Assembly: GCA_944358675.1 (NCBI GenBank)
Contig: CALVRN010000009.1
Coordinates: 1-37,984, forward strand
From: an uncultured Bacilli bacterium
Lineage (GTDB): Bacteria; Bacillota_I; Bacilli_A; RF39; UBA660
DNA length: 37,984 nt
Direction of reading: 5' to 3'
Positions within the stretch are counted from its first letter, which is position 1; every line of letters begins with the position of its first letter. The notes beneath the pieces are model-generated. The model made no database searches and was not told the DNA's origin. It saw only the letters and a program-made list of their open reading frames with translations. Shown one piece after another: positions 32,658 through 37,984 of this stretch. Both the position numbers and the translations under genes were made by a program.

Positions 32658-33726
32658 GTAAGATTATAGTGAAAGTTGTTTCTTCATTTTCACTTTTAAC
32701 GGTTATATTACCACTGTGTAATTTGATTATTTCCTGGGCAATGGCTAGACCTAGTCCAGAACCACCTAATTTGGTATTTCTAGAGTAATCTACTCTATAG
32801 AATTTATCAAATAGTTTATCTATTTGTTCTTTGGTTAAAGTTTTGCTTTTATTAGATATGGTTATGATTAAGTCTTTATCTTCTTTGATATCGATATTAA
32901 TTGGACTATTTTCATAGCTATAGTTTATGGCATTTTTAATTAGATTATTAAAAACTCTAGCCATTTTAATGGAATCTGCTTCTATAAAAATATCTTTTTG
33001 GGTAGAAAAGTTAATTTCTTTATTTTGTTCTTTTAAAATAGGGTAAAATTCATCAATTACTTGATTTATTAATAATGTTAAATTTAGTTTTTCTTTTTTT
33101 ATAGTTAAAGTTTCAGAATTATATTTAGTTATTTCAAATAATTCGTTAATAAGTTCTTCTAATTTATTTGATTTTTCTAAAGCTATTTTGATGAATTTGT
33201 TTTTTTGTTTAGTACTTAAGTTTTTTTCTTCATCTAAAAGAGATAGGTATCCGATGATAGAGGTTAGGGGAGTTTTAAGATCATGAGCGAGATAAACAAT
33301 TAAATCATTTTTCTTTTGTTCATTTTCTTTAGCTAAACGTTCATTAAATAAAGCTTCTTTTTTTATTTGATTCATGGTTTCTTCAGCTTCTTTTAATTCA
33401 TCTGGAAGTTTTATTTTTTCATCGGTTTTGGTAATTAGCTTTCTACTTTCAGATACTAAAGCATCAATATAAGATAATGATTTCATTAATGTTATTGTGA
33501 AAATTATAATAAACCCTATAAACCATATAATTAGTAAGAAAAATCCTTGATAAAATATTCCAGTTAATAAAACATATAATGGATCATCGGGATACCATGT
33601 TATATTAGAACATAACCAGTAGCCAACCATATAAAAAATGATAAAACAAATTGTATATAAAACGGTTACTTTGAATAGCCTTTTTAAAAATTTAAAAGTT
33701 AATTCTTTACCATATTTATTTTTCAA
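32647..33726 (-). CDS. VanS-like sensor histidine kinase
   Basis: A 359-residue kinase with two membrane helices (about residues 19-38 and 60-80) and only a 21-residue external loop, a coiled-coil link, HisKA with YLAHDLKTPLTSIIGYL (phospho-accepting His148), and the HATPase domain with NNLIKNAINYS, FYRVD and LGGSGLGLAIA. The short sensor loop suggests the stimulus is read in or at the membrane, as in VanS and related kinases. Its start overlaps the response-regulator gene by 11 bases. Together with vanR- and vanY-like genes it forms a VanRSY-type module; no van ligase genes are present, so glycopeptide resistance cannot be assumed. Confidence 0.93.
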   Translation of the reverse strand: MKNKYGKELTFKFLKRLFKVTVLYTICFIIFYMVGYWLCSNITWYPDDPLYVLLTGIFYQGFFLLIIWFIGFIIIFTITLMKSLSYIDALVSESRKLITKTDEKIKLPDELKEAEETMNQIKKEALFNERLAKENEQKKNDLIVYLAHDLKTPLTSIIGYLSLLDEEKNLSTKQKNKFIKIALEKSNKLEELINELFEITKYNSETLTIKKEKLNLTLLINQVIDEFYPILKEQNKEINFSTQKDIFIEADSIKMARVFNNLIKNAINYSYENSPINIDIKEDKDLIITISNKSKTLTKEQIDKLFDKFYRVDYSRNTKLGGSGLGLAIAQEIIKLHSGNITVKSENEETTFTIILPKN

Positions 33727-34393
33727 TTTGATAACCTACTCCCCATATTGTATTTATATATTTTATTTTATCATTTTCTCCTAATTTTTCTCTTAAGTGG
33801 CGGATGTGGACCATGATGGTGGCACTTGAAGATGGATAGTAAGGTTCTTTCCACACTTCTTCAAAAAGTTTTTCAGTGGTTATTACTTTATTTTCGTTTT
33901 CAGCCAAAAGATAAAGGATTGCGAATTCGGTTGGTGTTAGTGGTATTTTTTGACCATTTTTTAAACATTCATGTTTATCTTTATCTAAAGTTAAATCTTT
34001 GATAGCAATTATTTTATTTTGATTTTGATTGTAACTAGTATATCTTCTTAATTGGGCTTTTACTCTTGCGAGAAGTTCTAAAGGCATAAATGGTTTGGTT
34101 ATATAATCATCGGCACCAATATTTAAACCTTTTATTTTATCGGCATCAGTTATTTTAGCAGTTACCATTATTATTGGAAAGTTATATTCTTTTCTAATTT
34201 TTTCACATAAGTTAAAACCATCAATCCCTGGCATCATGATATCTAATATAGCTAAATCTATATTTCTTTGTTTAATTATTTTTAAAGCTTTTTCACTACT
34301 ATATGTTTTATATACATTGTAGCCTTCATTTTTTAAATATAGTTCAATTAAATCAGCAATTTCTATTTCATCATCAACAACTAGTACATTCAT
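33716..34393 (-). CDS. VanR-like OmpR-family response regulator
   Basis: A 225-residue regulator. The receiver domain has DDE at residues 7-9, phospho-accepting Asp51 in LAILDIMMPGIDGF, Thr in MVTAK and Lys in ITKPF; the C-terminal winged helix contains LTPTEFAILYLLAENENKVI and SSSATIMVHIRHLREKLG. Sequence and gene context resemble VanR. It overlaps the vanY-like gene by 4 bases and the kinase gene by 11. Four TTCTTAA-type boxes upstream of the operon promoter are the probable binding sites, which would make the operon autoregulated. Confidence 0.94.
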   Translation of the reverse strand: MNVLVVDDEIEIADLIELYLKNEGYNVYKTYSSEKALKIIKQRNIDLAILDIMMPGIDGFNLCEKIRKEYNFPIIMVTAKITDADKIKGLNIGADDYITKPFMPLELLARVKAQLRRYTSYNQNQNKIIAIKDLTLDKDKHECLKNGQKIPLTPTEFAILYLLAENENKVITTEKLFEEVWKEPYYPSSSATIMVHIRHLREKLGENDKIKYINTIWGVGYQIEK

Positions 34394-35034
34394 ACATTTC
34401 CTCCTAAATATTCTTCTAAGGTTAGGTTTTTATTAGTTATTTCTTTGGCGGCTTTTTTTCCGACATAGCGGTAGTGCCAAGGCTCATAATCTATTTTGGT
34501 TATTTCATATTTATCTTCTGGGTATCTTAATATAAATCCATATTTATAGGCATTATTTTTTAGCCACTCCCACATCTTTTCATTTTCATCATAATGACCT
34601 TCATCACTAAAGTCAATAGCTAATCCGGTTTCATGTTCAGAGTAGCCTGGAACTTGTACAGTTAATTTTGTTTGTTCATAAGCTTTTTCTTTAGTGTATC
34701 CCTCATTTTCGTAGTCATTCATTTTATTTTCAAATATTTGAGTTTGTTCATCCTTAGAGCGATATGCATTATTTATTTTTAAAGTTATGTTATCATTTAA
34801 GGCATTATTATACATATTTACTAAATCATTGTATATTATATCAGCTACCTTTTTATTTTGAAAGGTTACAAGATTTAGATTTATATTATCTGGAAAAGCA
34901 TTTTCACTATTAACTAAAATTAAAGTATTGATTTCGCTAATTGGATCTACTTTTGAATTAATATATGGTTTTTGTAAGTAATATACCCAGACTATTAGTA
35001 AAATTCCAATTATGAGTGTTAGTAATTTTTTCAT
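34390..35034 (-). CDS. VanY-like D-alanyl-D-alanine carboxypeptidase (M15B)
   Basis: A 214-residue membrane-anchored D,D-carboxypeptidase (N-terminal helix about residues 4-20). Active-site residues are intact: NNAYRSKDEQ near 88, SEHETGLAID with zinc ligands His134 and Asp141, and EPWHYRYVG with catalytic Glu184 and zinc ligand His187. Such enzymes remove the terminal D-Ala from wall precursors, trimming cross-link donors and, in van clusters, lowering vancomycin binding. Start at 35034 follows AGAGGTGAT. It is the first gene of the operon, with vanR- and vanS-like genes behind it. Confidence 0.94.
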   Translation of the reverse strand: MKKLLTLIIGILLIVWVYYLQKPYINSKVDPISEINTLILVNSENAFPDNINLNLVTFQNKKVADIIYNDLVNMYNNALNDNITLKINNAYRSKDEQTQIFENKMNDYENEGYTKEKAYEQTKLTVQVPGYSEHETGLAIDFSDEGHYDENEKMWEWLKNNAYKYGFILRYPEDKYEITKIDYEPWHYRYVGKKAAKEITNKNLTLEEYLGGNV

Positions 35035-35074
35035 AAATATCACCTCTAAGGCAATATTAATATGGAATAGTTAA

Positions 35075-35126
35075 ATTATAAACTCTTTTAAAGATTTTTT
35101 AAGAATGCTTAAGAAAATATTAAGAA
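35075..35126 (-). promoter_or_regulatory. vanYRS-like promoter with four phased TTCTTAA boxes
   Basis: TATAAT at 35075-35080 on minus. Upstream are TTCTTAA at 35120-35126, 35109-35115 and 35099-35105 and the variant TCTTTAA at 35088-35094, starting 11, 10 and 11 bases apart. OmpR/PhoB regulators bind such helically phased direct repeats as tandem dimers. The last box covers the -35 position, typical of class II activation. No consensus -35 is present, as expected for an activated promoter. Confidence 0.7.
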
Positions 35127-35152
35127 AAAAATGAGGATTAGAATCCCCATCT
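35127..35152 (-). terminator. Terminator of the 3D-domain protein gene
   Basis: On minus GGGGATT pairs with AATCCTC (one G-U pair), then ATTTTTTT. The gene's TAA (35138-35140) lies near the loop. Confidence 0.75.
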
Positions 35153-35842
35153 TTGAACGCTATATTTTACGTTAGAACTTGTAGATAAATGAATTGCTGG
35201 ATCTGATTCAGTTACATAAGCTAAATCCATATGAACTATACCATTTTCCCAGGCAGTTTTCATCGCTCCACCAGTATCTAATACAATAGCATTAAAGGTG
35301 CCTAAATTTGGATTTTCTACTTTAATAATTGTTCCACAAGGAAATTTATCTAAAGCAGCTGCTATGATTCTAACTTCACCATATTCATCATCATTATAAG
35401 TCATACCATTTCTAGTTAAACTATAATAACTTCCATCTTTGGTTTTACAAGCTAAAGTTCCAGCTCCAGAACACCCTTTGCAGTCGGCACCATAACCTGT
35501 CATTTTCCCTACATAATTGGCTTCGTCTCCAGTTCCAATTTCGATTTTTGCATTTTTTGGACTTTCGATGATTATTTCATTGTTATTTTCATCGATGTAT
35601 GCTAGTCCATTATGCCCCTTCTCTTTTGTAATAGTGACGCCAGTAGGAATTTTACTGTTATAAGTTTCGACTGTATCATATTCTAGGACTTTTGTTAAAG
35701 CCACAGAATTTTTAGTCTGGTTTAAATTTTTTACTTCAAATTTCGTTTCTGAAATTAGGTTACCAGATGTCATTAACCCTGTAATAGTTAGGATACTTAT
35801 TAGTAAAGGTATTCCTAAATATCGCAGGTGATATTTTTTCAT
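35138..35842 (-). CDS. 3D-domain (MltA/RpfB-like) cell-wall protein, YabE-related
   Basis: A 234-residue exported protein: N-terminal membrane segment (about residues 9-27), a linker, and a C-terminal 3D domain (about 110-230) of double-psi barrel type. MTGYGADCKGCSG, VRIIAAALDKFPCGTIIKV, AIVLDTGGAM and VHMDLAYV carry the conserved aspartates. Such domains cleave peptidoglycan glycan strands in RpfB/YabE-like proteins; the G5 and DUF348 repeats of YabE are absent. Four cysteines (in CKGCSG, LACK and FPCG) could form disulfides. It lies 47 bases after tatD, the position of yabE in Bacillus. SD is GAGGTGA; TGGTATACT is a possible -10. Confidence 0.88.
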   Translation of the reverse strand: MKKYHLRYLGIPLLISILTITGLMTSGNLISETKFEVKNLNQTKNSVALTKVLEYDTVETYNSKIPTGVTITKEKGHNGLAYIDENNNEIIIESPKNAKIEIGTGDEANYVGKMTGYGADCKGCSGAGTLACKTKDGSYYSLTRNGMTYNDDEYGEVRIIAAALDKFPCGTIIKVENPNLGTFNAIVLDTGGAMKTAWENGIVHMDLAYVTESDPAIHLSTSSNVKYSVQRWGF

Positions 35843-35855
35843 ATTTCACCTCATA

Positions 35856-35869
35856 TTTCAAAATTGAAA
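35856..35869. repeat. Inverted repeat in the leader of the 3D-domain gene
   Basis: TTTCAA-AA-TTGAAA, 14 bases upstream of the start codon side and between the likely -10 and the ribosome binding site. It could be an operator or chance in A/T-rich DNA. Confidence 0.35.
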
Positions 35870-35889
35870 CCATTTAAAGTATACCATAT

Positions 35890-36648
35890 TTATATCTTTA
35901 AGTCAAATTGGTAACAAGCCGTTTGCGTTGTAATTTCAAGGGTTTTTGCGTATTCTATACCCGTTAATTGGGATATTTTGGCAGCGACATATTTAACGTT
36001 TACTGGTTCGTTTTTATGACCTCTAAAAGGTTCAGGTGTTAGATATGGACTATCGGTTTCTAAGACAAAATTATGAATGTCTAAGGTGCGAACAATTTCT
36101 TTTAACTTCTTTTCGTTTTTAAAAGTTAAAACACCTCCTATGCCAAGAGTTACACCTAACTTAACAAATCTTTCGGCCATTTCTAGACTACCACTAAAGC
36201 AGTGCATGTTGCATTTTGTATCTTTATGTTTGTACTGCTTTACTATATTATATGTATCTTCTATTGCATCTCTACTGTGTATGACTATAGTTTTATGATA
36301 TTTGTTTGCGAGATTAATTTGTTTTATGAATAGTTCTTTTTGTTTTTCTTTATTTTCTTTAGTATAGTGATAGTCTAATCCTATTTCTCCAACACCAACT
36401 ATTTTAGAATGAGTTAAGTATTTTTCAACATTTTTTAAATCTTCATCAGTATAGGTGTCGGCAAATTCTGGATGAATACCGATAGTACCATAGATATTAT
36501 TATGAGTTTCACAGAGATTAATTACTTCTTCAATATCTTGTGGACTAGCAGTACTTACTATCATTATATTATTTTCCATGTGTTTTATGATTTCTTCTTT
36601 ATTTTCATAATCTTCTTTACTTATATGACAGTGTGTATCAATCATCAT
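35890..36648 (-). CDS. tatD: TatD family metal-dependent hydrolase (deoxyribonuclease)
   Basis: A 252-residue TIM-barrel hydrolase. Metal ligands are visible in order: MIDTHCHIS (residues 2-10), GEIGLDYHY near 92, VIHSRDA near 128, NMHCFSG near 152 and LETDSPYL near 200. TatD enzymes are 3'-5' DNases used in repair and DNA turnover. In Bacillus tatD (yabD) lies upstream of yabE, rnmV and ksgA; the same order is kept here with a replaced middle. AAGGTGAT precedes the first ATG, and TGTTATAAT about 20 bases before it is a good extended -10. Confidence 0.96.
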   Translation of the reverse strand: MMIDTHCHISKEDYENKEEIIKHMENNIMIVSTASPQDIEEVINLCETHNNIYGTIGIHPEFADTYTDEDLKNVEKYLTHSKIVGVGEIGLDYHYTKENKEKQKELFIKQINLANKYHKTIVIHSRDAIEDTYNIVKQYKHKDTKCNMHCFSGSLEMAERFVKLGVTLGIGGVLTFKNEKKLKEIVRTLDIHNFVLETDSPYLTPEPFRGHKNEPVNVKYVAAKISQLTGIEYAKTLEITTQTACYQFDLKI

Positions 36649-36683
36649 ATTTTATCACCTTTTTCATTATAACATTTTTAATA

Positions 36684-36711
36684 AAAAAAGGCTTATTAAA
36701 AACCTTTTTTA
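36684..36711 (-). terminator. Terminator of the J-domain protein gene
   Basis: On minus AAAAAAGG pairs with CCTTTTTTT around TTTTTAATAAG. It starts two bases after the gene's TAA. Confidence 0.78.
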
Positions 36712-36713
36712 GT

Positions 36714-37823
36714 TTATTTTATCCGATTATGATATGCATCAATAAATCCATCTAATTTTTTTATTTTTATTTTATTTTCTTTCACTTCTTTATGATATTT
36801 TATTTTATTAAATAATACTTCTATAACATCTTTATAACCAAACCAATGCATTAGTCCCATAATTAATAAATATATTGGAAGAAACTCTTTTTGATTTTTT
36901 GAATAATGATAATATGCACCAAATGTCGCAACAAATATAGAAAGAGTTATACAAGTAATTTCAGTAATTGGATTTATTAATTCGGTGTTATATTGTTTTT
37001 GAAGTCCTTCTTTTTTATCTAAAATATTTAAATAATCGGTTAAAATTAAATTTGAACATTCTAATTTAATAAGTTCCATTTCAAGTTTGCTGTGAAATAC
37101 AAAAGATAGCTGATTATAGTCAAAATCGGACTGGGAGGCAAAATCAACTTCATTAATATAATTATCGACTAACTCCTTAAGGTGTTCACAAAGCATTATT
37201 ATTTTTTTATTTTGAGGATATTTAATAATTATGCCTTTTATCCTGTTTATTCTATTTAAAACATATTTACCTGTTGTGACAATACCATTTAAAACGTGAA
37301 AATCTATTTTTTGATATTGTTTGGCTTTTTTGTTCATATAATTTAATAAATCGTCTATAAAGGTTGATTTTATGTTACTTTTTAAATATTTATCGGAAAA
37401 TTGATTTACTTTTTCTTGCCACGTATCTAATAAAGATGGGGCGCTAATATTTCCATCATCAATACTATCAATAATTTTATTAAGTTCGTTATATAAGTCA
37501 TGTGCTTCGCTTTCTAATTCAAACTTTTCAAAAAATACATTATAATAATCATCATTGTAAAAATCAAAACCATCATTTTCACTATTTGTGGATTTATTTT
37601 GAGTTACGTTATTCACTTTATCATACATGCTTCGTTTTTTTGAATCAAAAAGTGTATCATAGGCTATATTAATGGCTTTTATTTTTTCTTCAGCATCTTC
37701 ACCTTTATAAACATCTGGGTGATATCTTCTTACTAATTCTAAATATGCCTTTCTTATTTCTTCTACGGTTGCATCTACAGAAATACCTAATATTTCATAA
37801 TAATTAATATTTTGCAAATCCAT
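36714..37823 (-). CDS. J-domain protein with C-terminal membrane helices
   Basis: A 369-residue protein. The J-domain is residues 6-70 (NYYEILGISVDATVEEIRKA, HPD at 35-37, AINIAYDTLFDSKKRSMYD), so it should stimulate DnaK ATPase. No Gly/Phe region or zinc fingers follow, so it is not DnaJ. The middle is helical and charged, and two hydrophobic segments lie near 285-303 and 308-327, followed by a basic tail. It may direct DnaK to the membrane; the client is unknown. SD is AAAAAGGAG and the promoter is close to consensus. It is monocistronic. Confidence 0.88.
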   Translation of the reverse strand: MDLQNINYYEILGISVDATVEEIRKAYLELVRRYHPDVYKGEDAEEKIKAINIAYDTLFDSKKRSMYDKVNNVTQNKSTNSENDGFDFYNDDYYNVFFEKFELESEAHDLYNELNKIIDSIDDGNISAPSLLDTWQEKVNQFSDKYLKSNIKSTFIDDLLNYMNKKAKQYQKIDFHVLNGIVTTGKYVLNRINRIKGIIIKYPQNKKIIMLCEHLKELVDNYINEVDFASQSDFDYNQLSFVFHSKLEMELIKLECSNLILTDYLNILDKKEGLQKQYNTELINPITEITCITLSIFVATFGAYYHYSKNQKEFLPIYLLIMGLMHWFGYKDVIEVLFNKIKYHKEVKENKIKIKKLDGFIDAYHNRIK

Positions 37824-37852
37824 AAATTTTTCTCCTTTTTAAAGTGGAATTT

Positions 37853-37880
37853 ATTATAACATTAAATTTAAAATTGTCAA
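37853..37880 (-). promoter_or_regulatory. Near-consensus promoter of the J-domain gene
   Basis: TTGACA (37875-37880), 16 bases, TATAAT (37853-37858) preceded by TGT. About 30 bases upstream of the ATG. Confidence 0.88.
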
Positions 37881-37886
37881 ACAAAA

Positions 37887-37912
37887 AGAAGAACTTAATT
37901 AGTTCTCTGTGA
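37887..37912 (-). terminator. Terminator of a gene lying beyond the right edge
   Basis: On minus AGAACTAATTAAGTTCT is followed by TCTTTTT. It implies a minus-strand transcript entering from the right. Confidence 0.65.
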
Positions 37913-37917
37913 ATAAT

Positions 37918-37969
37918 GAGTAAAAATGTTACATAATTTTAGAAACAATAATTAGTAAAAATGTTACAT
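37918..37969. repeat. Direct repeat pair AGTAAAAATGTTACAT at the right edge
   Basis: Two copies of AGTAAAAATGTTACAT begin 34 bases apart (about 37920 and 37954). Each contains the inverted arms GTAA and TTAC. Such multiple end repeats occur in IS21-type elements and in operators; the window ends too soon to tell. Confidence 0.6.
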
Positions 37970-37984
37970 TATAAATTAAGTGTG

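Noticed and set aside
1-37984. tRNA, rRNA, CRISPR arrays or a T-box riboswitch
   Set aside because: I saw no cloverleaf with T-loop GGTTCGAATCC-type sequence, no rRNA segments, no regularly spaced repeats and no T-box sequence in the intergenic gaps, all of which are under 300 bases once the RT remnant and the hidden tail are counted.

Overview
The window comes from the chromosome of a very AT-rich, Gram-positive-type spore-forming bacterium (Bacillota). It carries the C-terminus of a CotJC-like coat protein, spoIID, spoIIQ, spoIIID and mbl, plus tagO, typA, ftsH, tilS and parAB. TGA is used as a stop (ung, mscS, rpiB), so the Mycoplasma code does not apply. Gene families and codon choice would suit an uncultured gut Bacilli or Erysipelotrichia-like lineage, but I cannot fix the taxon from the sequence alone.

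Layout. 1-3.4 kb: end of a cotJC-like gene, a SpoU/TrmH methyltransferase, a lipoprotein and typA. 3.5-8.4 kb: a Cys-rich protein coupled to a Nudix hydrolase, a YetF-like membrane protein, tagO, a TMEM198-like protein and an M18 aminopeptidase. 8.4-13.5 kb: the conserved series rpiB, DUF1146, spoIID, spoIIQ, spoIIID, mbl, interrupted by an AAA ATPase/DUF4143 gene with an ornate promoter region. 13.6-23.1 kb: the origin-side block parA, parB, mscS, DUF951, ychF, rpsF, ssb, rpsR, into which an AbgT transporter, a GH25 lysozyme, a CmpB-like protein and a decayed reverse transcriptase have been inserted. 23.2-31.8 kb: a two-TM protein, a nitroreductase, an Rpn-like nuclease, an FAD dehydrogenase, ung-tilS-ftsH, a possibly frameshifted two-part protein and a YqfO/CutA-like protein. 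31.8-37.8 kb: tatD, a 3D-domain protein, a vanY-vanR-vanS-like cassette, rsmA and a J-domain membrane protein. The right edge holds a repeat pair that may belong to a mobile element.

Most genes lie on the minus strand; only the cotJC end, the lipoprotein, one small remnant and the nitroreductase are on plus. The blocks match neighbourhoods that lie around oriC in Bacillus subtilis, so the window is probably origin-proximal but rearranged.

The most interesting observations are: (1) a fossil reverse transcriptase with the IGxxxSQ and YMDD signatures of diversity-generating retroelements, broken by a 5-bp tandem duplication and a second frameshift; (2) a stand-alone vanYRS-like operon whose promoter is preceded by four TTCTTAA-type boxes at 10-11-bp spacing, a likely operator for its own response regulator; (3) two copies of a bipartite TTTGCAAA-N5-TTGCAAAA motif next to the promoter of the AAA ATPase inside the sporulation cluster; (4) more than a dozen genes whose stop codon sits inside their own terminator hairpin; (5) GGTGAT-type ribosome binding sites and extended -10 promoters used throughout.
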